DNA of 64,000 nt. Source: Cephalopachus bancanus (lineage: Eukaryota > Chordata > Mammalia > Primates > Tarsiidae). The position numbers were made by a program, and so were the translations under genes. The DNA lies in the NCBI GenBank assembly GCA_027257055.1, contig JAPVLO010002647.1, positions 1-64,000 on the forward strand, read 5' to 3'. The notes under the pieces are model-generated. The model did not search any database, had not been told where the DNA came from, and was given only the letters and a program-made list of their open reading frames with translations. This document shows positions 22,750 to 33,714 of the stretch, piece after piece; the stretch's first letter is position 1; every line of letters begins with the position of its first letter.

Positions 22750-23275
22750 CTTATGATGGACATTGAAGTACAGAAACCATGTCCTTAACAAAATCAACTT
22801 TTTAAATGTTTACATGTAATGAAAGTAATTGCACACATTTTATTCAAAAATAACAAAATCTGTGTTTCCTAAATAATTTATGTAATGTCAGAATAACATC
22901 GTTTTTAGAACATTGTCCATCACTAACTTAAAATGTGATGGACTGTGTGTTGCATATTATATTAGTTACTGTTTTATCAGACTGACTTGTGTTAAAGGAC
23001 TCACATTGCACAGACGTTGATCCCAATACTCTGATCACTTAGAAGGGCTCAGTCACCTCTCTGGGTGAGAAAGAAGACCTGCAGAAAGCAAACACACTGG
23101 AAGAAAAAGTCTCTGCACATGTGTGAGCGTCAGTCTCCAGGAGGACACAACGAGGACACAGCAAGGCCACATCTGCTCTTCCACTCCTGTCGTTTTCATC
23201 ATGTAATGAATTTCCATATTTGTTTCTACTTTTAAACTGCATTCCGTTGGTTTCTCCATGTATTTTCCTTTCTTC
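22750..23275 (-). repeat. Inverted-duplication arm B
   Basis: Reverse-complement partner of 14310-15165. The arms are about 7.6 kb apart. Whether it is a segmental duplication or two copies of an unnamed dispersed repeat cannot be settled here. Confidence 0.82.
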
Positions 23276-23278
23276 TCT

Positions 23279-23428
23279 TTTATTTTGAGTTGGAGTCTCA
23301 CTCTTGTCGCTCAGGTTCACTGACACACTAACGACCACCGCAACCTCATCCTGGTGGGTTGAGGCGATCCATTTTCCTCAGTTTTCCAAGTAGCTGGAAC
23401 TGCAGATGCTTGCCACCATGCCTGGCTG
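23279..23428 (-). mobile_element. Alu right arm
   Basis: Minus-strand right arm only (GAGTTGGAGTCTCACTC ... ACCATGCCTGGCT). Confidence 0.82.
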
Positions 23429-23508
23429 CCTCAGTGTATGTTTCCCCTGACACTACATTACATTCCACATCCTTCTCATATTCAGTGTCACCATATCTTC
23501 CTTTTCAG

Positions 23509-23795
23509 ACTTTTTTAAATTTGGAGTCTCACTCTCCTGCCCATGCTGTAGTGCAGTGGCATGCTCACTGCCATTGCAGCCCTAACCTGCTGGGCCCAGG
23601 TGATCCTTCTCCCTTAGCCTTCCAAGAAGCTGGAAATACAGGAGTGCCCTACCGTACCTAACTTATTTTTTATTTATCGTACAGACAAGGTCTCATCAAA
23701 TTGTCCAGGCTGCTCTTGAATCCCTGGGCCCAGACGATCTTCTCACCTTGGCCTCCCAAAGTGCTGGAATTGCAGCCTGAGACACTGCACCTGGC
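23509..23795 (-). mobile_element. Alu
   Basis: Minus-strand dimer ending CACCTGGCC. Confidence 0.92.
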
Positions 23796-24059
23796 CATTT
23801 CACAAGAAATTTAATGTTTGTTGTTTTAATTTAAATCCCAACATTCTCATGAGGATAGCTCTGATGGCCATTTCATAGAAATTCAAAAATAGCTTTGATT
23901 AGGGGACGAGGCACAGGCAACAGCCCATAGTTTATGTAAGGGAGTACTTTGAGGGTGACCACGGTGATATTCCGCAATGAGGTATGTAGCACTTCTTCTA
24001 GGATAAGTTTGTAGACTTAATTGTCATATATTGAATATTTTTATATCAAATTTTGTCCA
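23796..24059. other. Unassigned
   Basis: No gene or repeat recognised. Confidence 0.4.
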
Positions 24060-24516
24060 TATTATATTGGTTCTGATCATCTGGTTTTGTCACAAGAGAA
24101 AGATTCAGGAGCAACAAGTTCTTACATGGAGACAAAAAGTATGATTTTCTTCTTTTCTTCCCTCTAGTGCCCTCCCTTGCCATAAACACTGGCAATTCCT
24201 GCTACAGCAATAAAAATACATCCCACAGATCTACCTTCCCAACCAAAACCAAGCAGAGCAGGTCAGGTCACCTCCCATCTGAACTCAACTTTCTTTTATT
24301 TTTGAGTTGGAGTCTCACTGTCGCCCAGGTTGGAGTGCACTGACATGCTCATGGCCACTGCAGCCTCAACCTGCTGGGCTCCTGTGCTTCTTCCATCTCA
24401 GTCTTCCAAGTAGCCAGAATTACAGGTTTTCACTATCACACCCGGCCAAAACTTTGATGAACATATCTGGCAGCCCTTGTGCTTGACTCTGACTCCACAT
24501 TAGAATCACGTGGGTG
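24060..24516 (+). repeat. Segmental duplication block upstream of KZNF exon 1, copy A (paralogue at 48330-48566)
   Basis: AGTGCCCTCCCTTGCCA, AACACTGGCAATT, GCTACAGCAAT and GAACATATCTGGCA recur in the same order and orientation at 48380-48530. An Alu right arm (24291-24447) has been added here. Confidence 0.85.
24291..24447 (-). mobile_element. Alu right arm
   Basis: Minus strand, right arm only, ending CACACCCGGCC. Absent from the paralogous site near 48500. Confidence 0.86.
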
Positions 24517-24800
24517 CAGCTGGTCTCGGTGGCTCAGCCTGTAATCCCATGCTTTGGGAAGCTGATTGAGTGGATTTCCTGTGCTTGTGGGTTCTAGACC
24601 TTCCTGGGCAACTTGGTGAGACCTCATGTCTACAATAAATAAAAAATCAGCCAGGCGTGGTAGCGCACACCTGTAGTTCCAGCTACTTGGAAGGCTGAGG
24701 TAGAAGGATCGCCAGAGCCCAGCAGGCCAAAGCTGCAGTGACCAGGAATGGCCACTGCACTCCAGTCTGAGAGGCTGAGTGAGACTCCAACTAAAAAAAA
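24517..24800 (+). mobile_element. Alu
   Basis: Plus-strand dimer with an A10 tail and then an A-rich extension to about 24820. Confidence 0.93.
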
Positions 24801-24820
24801 AAGAACCAAAAAAAAGAAAA

Positions 24821-26388
24821 TGCTGCTAAATACACTCACTATGAATGACATCTTCATTGTGCTTAAATTTCAGGTCAAAAAATTCTTGAAATTTCTAAGT
24901 AGGCTAAATAAAAAACACTGTATGAACCTGGATCAGTGTATGGCACTGTGGATTGGGTGGGGCACCCTGAACACTCCCAGTCACAAAGACCACCCTAGAC
25001 ATGACACCAATGAGAAGCAGTAGTGTAATGAACATTTTCCTACCTAGGCCTTTCTCTGACCATGACCTCCTGGGCATAGCTGGACTCCATTATTGGCCAG
25101 AAAGGACCCAGCACTGATCAGTAGGTGGTGCCCAGGGTTGGAGCAGGGTGAAGGAACTGATTTTTCACAGGGCACCCTTTTCAGCCTGGCTCCCACCAAT
25201 GTGCATATAGCACCTCCTGAAGCTGTCCCTGTTAGATCTGCAGGAGTTCTTTCAGGACAGGATATCCTGGGCCTGGTCCCTGGAGCATGACATGGTGCTG
25301 AGGCATCTTCAGGTCTCCAGGGCTCATATGAGAAGGATACAGTGTGATCTGTCCCTGAGGTTGAGCCCAGCACCAACTTAACTCCCAAGTAACCCTCTGG
25401 GGTAATGAAGAGGGGAGAACACAGGCTCCATTAATTCACTTCTGTGGGTGTTTCTCCTCATCCTCTTCTCTAAGATGCTTCTGAAAACAGGCCTAGGTGG
25501 GCCCCAGGGCAAGTGCTGACCTTGAGAATACTGAGCATGCCTCAGAGACAGGGCAATGGATGACGGCTAGACCCCTCCAAGCCCCTCTACCATACCCTCC
25601 TGCACCTGCTTTTGAAGGCACCTGAAGGAAACCAGAGAGATCACAGCCACATGTGTGAGCCAAAACAAACAGTCCTAGGAAGCAACAGGAAATCCTTCAA
25701 TTCTAAGCACCTTCATCCCAAGAGTGTCAGGACAACATGCCCTGAACAAGGGAGTGGAGAAAATTAATGTCCCAGACCCAGGCAGAATTTGGTAGAGACC
25801 CAGTTGGGACCACAGCCCACACCCAGAACTCAGAGTTCAGTTGAGTGTGGCAATATTCAGTCCTTCCATTATGTGGATTGACAGCCCCAGAGGGCAGGGG
25901 GTCAAGTGCCTGGGAGCATCTACCCTGCAGTGGAGACAAGTTTTGTGTTAGGGTGGCAAAGGAGCTTGGGTGATAGCGAAGGCCTCTCCCACCTGAATTC
26001 TTTACCAGGGCTGAAGGTGAGGTGAGGTAGAGTAGCCCTGGGGTGAGGGCATGAGACAGGGAGCCCAAAACCAGTCCAAATCCTAGGGAGACATCACAAG
26101 AGAAACCTGAGGTGTTCCAATGGCAACCATGTCCCAGGCTGCATACACCCTTAACTCTGGGATCAGTTTTCTACATTGGTGTCCTTAATGTTAGAATACA
26201 GGTGCCACACAGAAAACATGAGGACTCCAGGGACCAGGGTCCTTGGGGTCCCACCCAGTGAGAGAAAGATAAGTTCAATGGAGAAACTGATATAGTCTGT
26301 AGGCAGCCACCAATTTGGATACCCTCTCCAAGGTAGATAGCCTGGGTCTCTCCAGTCCACCATCTCAGCTCTAGAAAACCATGGAGCA
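24821..26388. other. Unassigned, Alu-free sequence
   Basis: About 1.6 kb, relatively G+C-rich and without Alus, unlike its surroundings. Open frames up to 114 codons exist on both strands but match nothing I recognise. No counterpart is present in the paralogous block at 48-51 kb. Confidence 0.4.
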
Positions 26389-26990
26389 GGCTGGGCACAG
26401 TGGCTTACACCTATAATCCAGAACTTTGGAATGTTGAGGTGAGAGGTCTGCCTGAGCCCATGCATTGGAGACCAGCCTCTCCATTTGGCAAGACCTCATA
26501 TTCACAATAAATGAAAATTTAGGACAGGCACGGTGGCTCAGACCTATAATCCCAGCACTTTGGGAAGCCAAGGTGAAAGGATTGCCTGTACTCAGGTTGG
26601 AGATGAGGCTGGGCAACTTGGTAAGATCTCATGTCTACAATAAATCAAAAAATTAGCTGGGCATGGTGGCATGTGACTGTAGTTCCAGCTACTTGGAAGG
26701 CTGAGGTGGAGGGATTGCCTAAGCCCAGTAGGTCAAGGCTGTGGTGGCTGGGAGTATGCCTCTGCCCTACAGCCTGGGTGACAGAGTAGAATCTGACTCT
26801 AAATAAATAAATAAATAAACAAACAAACAAATAAATAAATAACTGGACGTGGTGGAATATGCCTGTAGTTCCAACTACCTGGAAGGCTGAGGTAGAAGCA
26901 TCACCTAGTCCAACAGGTTGAAGGTATGTTTGCCATAAATGGTACTGCACTCCAACCTGGATGACAGAGTGAGATTCCAACTAGGAAAAA
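26389..26990 (+). mobile_element. Alu interrupted by another Alu
   Basis: 26389-26520 is a left arm and 26842-26990 is a right arm of the same old Alu. A complete Alu (26523-26840) sits at their A-rich junction. The inner tail is an (AAAT)n/(AAAC)n tract at 26797-26841. Confidence 0.85.
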
Positions 26991-28316
26991 AATGTGGCAG
27001 CACCCCTCAATTAGTAACCATCCTCGCTAATGTCACCTGGCTGAACTGATCCCAAAACTGACACACAACCGCAGATGGGTGCTTCCATTGATTGCAGGGA
27101 AACAGGTTTCTTTCCGGGGGCCTGGAGACTCAGGTGTGGCCAGCATACCCCTGGCTTAGAACAGACCATGGTTGTTTGATAATTTCTTTCCTGAAATTTG
27201 TTCCTAAAGCTCCCCAGGCATCTGGAGATCAGGAGTCAATGGATTTCATTGCACAGCTTTGAACAAGGATGCGGGGCTTCCATCTTATCCTAGGTTCCCT
27301 GTGAGATTAGGATCACAGGACAAACTCACCTTGCTATCCCACTGGGCAGCCACCACCAGGGCCTGCCCAGTCCACAGTAAATGCTGAGATCTCCTTCTCC
27401 CTTATAATGACACCTACATATTAACTTTCTTATGAGAAAGTGACCCACATGGTTCAAGAAAAGTCAGGGAAGCACCAAGCAAGATGCCCCAAAGCTCCAC
27501 ATAACTCCTCAGCCCTATGAAATCAGTGTCAACAAAGAAGCTGGACACTGGAGGCCTCGGGACAGGAGGGTGAGTATGGCATTGTCAAAGGCTCAGCCAG
27601 TCAGCAGCATGTCTTGTTCCTCATGCTGGATGATCCGTGTGACAGTGCCTTCATTAAAGGGCACAACACTTACAACCAGAGGGGCCCAACTTGGCCTCAC
27701 CAGACCTCTGGGAGAGTATTTTTACTAGGGATATCTAGGATGATCATATGAACATGTGGCCTTGACCAAAATTAGGATTTGGCCCAAGGCAGGGTAAGAA
27801 ACCTAGGCATAGTGTGTGGGTACCTAGGCCCACTCATGTTTAGCAGGGCCAGACCAGTGATGTCTCTAGGATTGAAAAGCAACCAGTCACCTTGACCAGG
27901 GTGGGCAGAAACCCATAGACCAGCCATCAACCTTATCCACTCAAGGAGGCAATGATGGCTGAACTTCCATGTCCTGAGTGGCCATTACATAACCGCCAAT
28001 GAGGCAGAAATCTGAGGTCAAGCAGATGGCACTGGGGCTATGATTTCAGGGTATAATATTTGCTCCAAATTATAGAAATGATGAAAATTGGGCAAGTGAG
28101 GTCCCAGGAGGCCAGGTCCCTAGGTCTGCCATACTTGGTGTGTTCCTTTTATGGCAAGAAATAGGAAATGTGGCCTTATTTTGTGCAAGGATGCTCCAAG
28201 GTGGGGACTAGAGCTACATAAGGGGGAAGAGCTCCTGGCTATGCTGGAATAGGCCTTAGCTGGATCCCACAATCTGTAGTCTCTCCCCTTTTTTTCATCT
28301 GGCTGCTTGGGATTCT
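26991..28316. other. Unassigned, Alu-free sequence
   Basis: Continuation of the Alu-poor, G+C-richer segment. No protein or repeat family recognised. Confidence 0.4.
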
Positions 28317-28550
28317 CTCTTTTTTTTTTTTTTGTTGGAGTCTCATTCAGTCGCCATGGCTGGAGTGCAGCTCACGGCCACCCCAGCATCAACCCTCTGG
28401 GCTCCGGTGATCCTTCTGCTTCAGTCTTCCAAGTGGCCAGAACTACAGATAAGCGCTATAATGCCTGGCTACTTTTTAAAAATTTTTCTTGTAGAGATGA
28501 TGTCTCGCCAAGTTGCCTGGTCTGGTCTCGAACCCACGGGCTCTGGCAGA
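28317..28550 (-). mobile_element. Truncated Alu
   Basis: Minus-strand dimer that stops after GGGCTCTGGCAG, lacking the left-arm head. Confidence 0.87.
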
Positions 28551-28940
28551 ATTCTCCATTTTTTATTGAATCTGCAGGTACTGAAAATCACCCAGTTCCT
28601 TTTCTTATCTCATTTTTCTTTCAGGAGAAAAAAAAATCTTCTATCAAATCAATTCTCAGCAACCCCTTCAGCAGCCTTCTCTGTGGACAAGCACAGTGCT
28701 TTCTTTGTACAACAGAGAGTGTCTAGTTCTCTCCAAACTCATAGAGATGAGTTCTTACAGTAGTGAACGTCCAGATTTCTTCTAATGGATGGAGATGATT
28801 TGTTAGACCTGGCTCAGTAATGGCATCATCCAGATCATCAACATTGTCCTTTGGGGGTTCTAGAGAATACGTCATAGGGAGCCAGTTTCAGAAGCTAGTC
28901 TGCTCAAGAGTCATTGAGTGCATAACATGAGTCTTTAATT
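28551..28940 (-). other. Possible unidentified processed-pseudogene or coding-like scrap
   Basis: Read on the minus strand, 29320-28620 (excluding the Alu) gives short coding-like stretches such as NVDDLDDAITEP with several stops. No poly(A) tail, introns or family can be shown, so this is weak. Confidence 0.2.
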
Positions 28941-29228
28941 TTTTTTTTTTTAGTTGAAGTCTCACTCCGTCCCCCAGGCTGGAATACAGTGGAACACTCC
29001 TGGCCACTGCAGCCTCGACCTCCTGATCTCAGGCAATCCTTTCGCCTCAGCCTTCCAAGTAGCTGGAACTGCAGTCACACACTACTACACCTGGCTAATT
29101 TTTTTGATTTATTGTAGAGACGAGGTGTTGCCAAGTTGCCCAGGCCGGTTTTGAGGCCCCAGCTCAGGCAGTCCACTCGCCTCAGCCTCCCAAAGTGCTG
29201 GGATTACAGGCTGACACCGAGTCTGGCC
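28941..29228 (-). mobile_element. Alu
   Basis: Minus-strand dimer with target duplications GAGTCTTTAAT on each side. Confidence 0.95.
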
Positions 29229-29443
29229 TAGAGTCTTTAATATTCGGATACACAAGGAGATCATCTGGGTTCATGGACTTCTCGCAGTTGTGTATTTCTC
29301 TTTTCTCTTACACTCTTCCTCCTTTTTTTAAAGCAGAATTTGTTTAGGACAGAAAACCTCCCACAGTGGGAAAGGACCTGAAGGATTTACCAAACTCTCT
29401 CCTTTTACCCAGGAGCTTTGAGGGGCTTATTTCTTTTTTTTTT

Positions 29444-29470
29444 TTTCTTATTTATTTATTTATTCATGTA
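29444..29470. repeat. (TTTA)n simple repeat
   Basis: T-run followed by TTATTTATTTATTTATTCATGTATTTA. Confidence 0.8.
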
Positions 29471-29884
29471 TTTATCCCTTTGTACTTTGTACTTTTCTTT
29501 CAGGGGGCTGTTTCTTTGGTATTTGGATGTGGCAATGGCCAGTTTGTCCAACATGTCACTGGTGGATGTGGATTTCCCCAGCAGGGCAAAACATGTGGAC
29601 TCCCCTTGAAACTACTCACAGGGTACACTGAAGTGTTTTGCTGCCTCCGTAGACTGGGACTGAGTCCTGCAGCCCAGCAATCAAGCCACTAGGCCTCATT
29701 CTTGTACCACAGTTCCCAACATGCTCTGTGAAACATGCCACATCCTGCTCTTCCTCCCAACTTCTGATGCTCGGAGGCAACCAAAACTCAAAATGCTACA
29801 AGAAAAACACGCTTTTCTTTTTTCTTGCCTCCTCCAGCCCTGTTGGATCTCATCTACTGTCATTCAAGATCAGAAGGATGGTGG

Positions 29885-30121
29885 CCTGTAGCGTTATCCA
29901 ATCAGCGGATGCTAGTTCAGAAACCGTCCAATCAGAAAGGAGGTCAAAGTGAGGTGGTGGCTTCTGGGCTCTGACTGGGCTTTTTGTTTTCCGGGCCTGC
30001 AGAAGTGCTGAATCATCTCAAAAAGAGCCCCATGTCTTTGCTTCTTCCCTTTTCTCCCTGTGATATGCAGGTCTGGGGAGTCAGTAAGGAATATGCTGGG
30101 GCACCCAGAAGGTGGGAGATG
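29885..30121 (+). other. KRAB zinc-finger gene promoter and first exon, intact ATG and donor (orphan)
   Basis: Two CCAAT boxes (about 29899 and 29928, each CCAATCAG) lie upstream of a region ending GGGAGATG, with the splice donor GTGAGT at 30122. In primate KZNF genes exon 1 typically ends in the start codon and is spliced to the KRAB-A exon whose first codon is Gly. The ATG here is 30119-30121. The same exon occurs at 51259 (plus) and 50282 (minus), where start codon or donor is damaged. No KRAB-A exon follows on the plus strand before 55497. The transcription start is not defined by the sequence. Confidence 0.7.
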
Positions 30122-30860
30122 GTGAGTATGGCTGTGGATGCGAGAGCGAGAGACAGGATGGACACGGATGACCAGGCTGTGACAGACTGGACTCCGCCTC
30201 AGTTCTGATCCTGGACCTGGGCCTGCAGGCGGCTCGGCCCCTTTCCCTCTTCACAGGGTGGGTCTGGTTCAGTCCCCAGGGTCCTGTCCCATGGCGATCA
30301 TGCTCTACTGGTGGCTTCTCCAGGCAAACCAGCGCTGCGTATGTGTGGGACCCGGAGTGTTGTGGGTGGTCTGACTCACATGGGGGCCCCTGGGAGAAGG
30401 GGCTGTGGGCCTGGCCCCATCCCTCTGTTGTCCTAGAAGGTAAACAGAGACTCCAGCACAGTTTTGAGGAGTTCCCTTGGGCCGACAGCGGATCGTGAAT
30501 ACCTAAGTCGCAGTCAGGGCTTGTGGCTGTGGCCTCCAGAGGGCCTGGGAGTAAAGGCTTGAAGAGCAGGGGGAAGCCGGCCACCGGCAGGTGCTGGTGG
30601 GGGACAGCCTCACAGTCGCCTGATCTGGAATATCCAGGTGGAAATCCCTAGACCAAGTCATCAGGGTCATTGGCAGTTTGTCACCAGGTCCAAACCTCGT
30701 TCCGCCTGGTGGGACAGCCAAGTCAAGGAGTTGGAACAGGGGCTGTGACTTTATTTAGAGGACTATTAAACCCGAGAAGATGAGGGGCCAAGGCCACTCT
30801 GGTTTTGTGTACTTTTTGGGTTTTTATCCAGTTCAGTGGTGGGGGGAGAGAGGGGAGAGG
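30122..30860 (+). other. First-intron segment of the orphan KZNF unit
   Basis: Aligns with 51260-51950: AGGTGGAAATC, AAGGAGTTGGAACAGGGG and GACTTTATTTAG are shared in order. Open frames here are incidental to its G+C content. Confidence 0.7.
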
Positions 30861-31300
30861 ATTGCTTGAGCCCAGAAATTTGAGGCTAACCTGGACAACA
30901 TAGCACATCCATGTAGCTATAAAAGCTGAAACATTTTAGCCAACAGTGGTCCCACATGCTTGTAGTTTCAGATTCTTGGGAGCCTGAGAAGGAAGAATCT
31001 GTAGAGCTCAGAAGGTCAAGATTATGATAAGCTCTGTGGAGACATTTCATGCCTGCCTGGGTTATGGAGTGATACTCAGACTCATAAAATACATTTAATT
31101 TTTAAAAAATAAAGGCGTATTTTCAACATGTAAATGTCACTCGTCCAGATAGTCTCATCTAAAAAGAAATGCCAGAGGAAGTTATGGCAAAAATGACTGA
31201 TTCTCAGGTAAATGTATTTCACGTCATGGGCTGTGTCTCTTTTCCTACTAGAATGTCATGATTTTACAGCGTGCAAACCTTGACAGACTCATCTGTTTAT
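30861..31300 (+). repeat. Copy 3 of the KZNF-intron segmental duplication (partial)
   Basis: An old Alu remnant (30861-31090), then AGTCTCATCTAAAAAGAAATG and ACTGATTCTCAGGTAAATGT. These match copies at 11480 and 53370. Truncated by the Alu at 31296. Confidence 0.82.
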
Positions 31301-31597
31301 TTTTATTTTTTAAGTTGGAGTCTCACTCTGTCACCCAGGCTACAGTGCAGTAGCATCGTCCATCCACTGTAGCCTCGACCTGCTGGGCTCAGGTGATCCT
31401 TCCACCTAAACTTTTCAAGTAGCTAGAACTACAAGCACACACCACCATGCTCGGCTAACTTTTTGATTTAGTGTAGAGATGAGGTCGTGTCAAGTTGTCC
31501 ATGCTGTTCTCGAACCTATGGGCTCAGGCAATCGATCCTCTCACCTCTTTCTCCCAAAGTTTTGGGATTATAGGCATGAGCTACCATGCCTGGCCTT
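31296..31597 (-). mobile_element. Alu
   Basis: Minus-strand dimer ending CATGCCTGGCC. Confidence 0.93.
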
Positions 31598-31654
31598 CAT
31601 ATATATCTTATTCTACTTTATAACTGTGTATTCCCTTGATTTTCTGGTCTTTAT

Positions 31655-32404
31655 TTATTTTTAAGATGTAGGGTACAATTTAGGGCAGGGTATACAAATG
31701 TCCATTATGCAGGTATGCTTGTTGATGAGATATGCCCCACACTCCTCCAGCAGTATTCTACTTTCAGTCTTTTTTTAAAGTCACTATCACACTGTTTTAC
31801 TTTTCAAATCTTTATTATGGATGGTTACGTCTTTTAAACTTTTTATGAATTTCCAATTTAAATTTTGTTTGCAAAAAAATTTGTTTCTTCAGAACACAAA
31901 CAGCTGTTTGTATATCAGTATCAAACTCAATTGATAAACTGACTAGAGGATTATTGACTTAATGATACCATTTAAGCTTTCTTCCTAATCATGTGTTTTC
32001 ATTATTTTACATTTCTACTGTTTTTCATTTGTTTCAGAAATGAATAATTTGATCTTTAAAAGTAAATTTTTTTGTAAATTTCACAAAATCTTTTTAATCT
32101 ATTAAAAAGATGATATGTCTTTCTCAATTTTATTAATGTTAACTAATTGTATTGAGGGATTCCCAAATGCTGAATCTCCTAAGCATCCCTGACATAAAGG
32201 GAACTTGATCATGATGTAATGTTGCAACATGCTGACACAGTGTTTCTACTACAGTCAAATGTGATTTTTCTACAAAGAAATTACTTGAAATTCTTAATAT
32301 GGAATAGAAATTGTGCATTGATATTTTCCTCATCCAGGGACAGCCGGGTTTCTATGGTTTTCTTTTTCTTTTTCCCTACTATCTTAATTTTAAAATGTAG
32401 GGTA
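31655..32404 (-). mobile_element. L1 fragment
   Basis: A 3'-end-like block (GATGTAGGGTACAATTTAGG) at 31666 is followed by reverse ORF2 text near 32185-32220 (GCATCCCTGACATAAAGG, ACTTGATCATGATGTAATG). Old, with internal deletions. Confidence 0.65.
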
Positions 32405-32644
32405 TGGCTGAGCTCAGTGGCTCAGCCTGTAATTACAGCACTTTGTGGGGACGAGGGGGAATGAATTGCCTAAGGCCACAGTTTTGAGTCCTCATCTCTA
32501 CAATAAATCAAAAATTAGCCAGGCGTGGAAGCGCTCACCTGCAGTTCCAGCCACTTGGAAGGCTGAGATGGAAAGATCACCAGAGTCGGAAGTGTGCCAT
32601 TACACTCCATTCTGGATGATAGAGAGAGACTCCAACTCAAAAAC
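32405..32644 (+). mobile_element. Alu (internally shortened)
   Basis: Plus-strand. The left arm lacks about 25 bases before CCTCATCTCTACAATAAATC, and the right arm is partly deleted. Confidence 0.88.
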
Positions 32645-32647
32645 ATA

Positions 32648-32950
32648 GGCTGGGCTCGGGGGCTCAGCCTGTAATCCCATGCTTTGGGAGGGCGAGGTGA
32701 GTGAATTGCCTGAGCCTGTGGGTTCAAGACCCACCTGGGCAACTTGGCGAGACATCATTTCTAAAATAAATCAAAAAAATTAACCGGGTATGGTAGCGCG
32801 TGCCTGTAGTTCCAGCTACTTGGAAGGCTGAGGTGGAAGGATAGCCAGAACCCAGCAGGTCGAGCCTGTGGTGGCCGGGAGTGGCCACTGTACTCCAGTC
32901 TGGGCAACTGAGTGAGATTCCAACTCAAAAAAACTCCAAAAAACAAAAAA
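32648..32950 (+). mobile_element. Alu
   Basis: Plus-strand dimer close to the lineage consensus, directly behind the previous Alu. A-rich tail runs to about 32980. Confidence 0.94.
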
Positions 32951-32984
32951 CAAAAACAAAAATAAATAAAATAAAATAAAAGGT

Positions 32985-33196
32985 AGGGTACAATTCAGGG
33001 TTAGGTCATAAGCAGTCATTGTACTTGTAAAGCTTGGGGACCCTTATTGATGTTATATCCCCCACGATGGCAGTGTCCCACTACTGCCAATCAGTTTCTT
33101 ATAGTATTCTGATAATTGTTCAGGGTCCACTTATGAGTGAGTACATGTAGTACTCAGATCTTTGTTTATGTGATAAAACACTTGAGTATATGTATA
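32985..33196 (-). mobile_element. L1 3'-end fragment
   Basis: AGGTAGGGTACAATTCAGGG then TCCACTTATGAGTGAGTACATG: reverse L1 3' sequence, similar at its start to 31666. Confidence 0.6.
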
Positions 33197-33431
33197 TTTT
33201 TTAGTTGAATCTCACTCCATCACATAATGTATTAATCAATTATTTTGTGACCACCTCCTGTATTATGTGAATTACAGAAATGTGCTACCACACCTAGCTA
33301 ATTTTTTATTTATTGTAGAGATAAGGTCTCACCAAATTGCCCTGGTTTGCCACAAACCTGCAGATTCACACAATCCTCTCACTTGGCCTCCCAAAACACT
33401 GGAATTACAGCTTTAGTTACCGAACTCAGCT
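33197..33431 (-). mobile_element. Old Alu
   Basis: Minus-strand dimer, strongly diverged, with a damaged right arm. Confidence 0.75.
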
Positions 33432-33714
33432 TTTTTTTTTTTAGTAGTAGTCTCACTGTTTCCCCTGGCTGTAGAGCAATGGCACAGTCATGGCCAATGT
33501 CACCTCAACCTACTTGCAAATCTTCCACTTCTGCCTTCCAAGTAGCTGGAACCACAAGTGTGCACCACCATCCCTCACCAATTTTTTTTATTTATTGAGA
33601 TATGAGGGCTCACCAAGTTGCTGCAGTTGGTTTGGAAACTATATGCTCAGGAAATCCTGTCATCTCCTCCTCCCAAAGTGCTGGGATCATGGGTGTGAGC
33701 CACCACACTTGTCC
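33432..33714 (-). mobile_element. Alu (diverged)
   Basis: Minus-strand dimer ending GAGCCACCACACTTGTCC. Confidence 0.87.

Noticed and set aside
25044..25388. Minus-strand frame of 114 codons, briefly considered as dUTPase or ERV-like on either strand
   Set aside because: No convincing motif order; resemblance was limited to a few residues.
30081..30584. 167-codon minus-strand frame
   Set aside because: Lies across exon 1/intron of the KZNF unit in G+C-rich DNA and has no recognisable domain; incidental.
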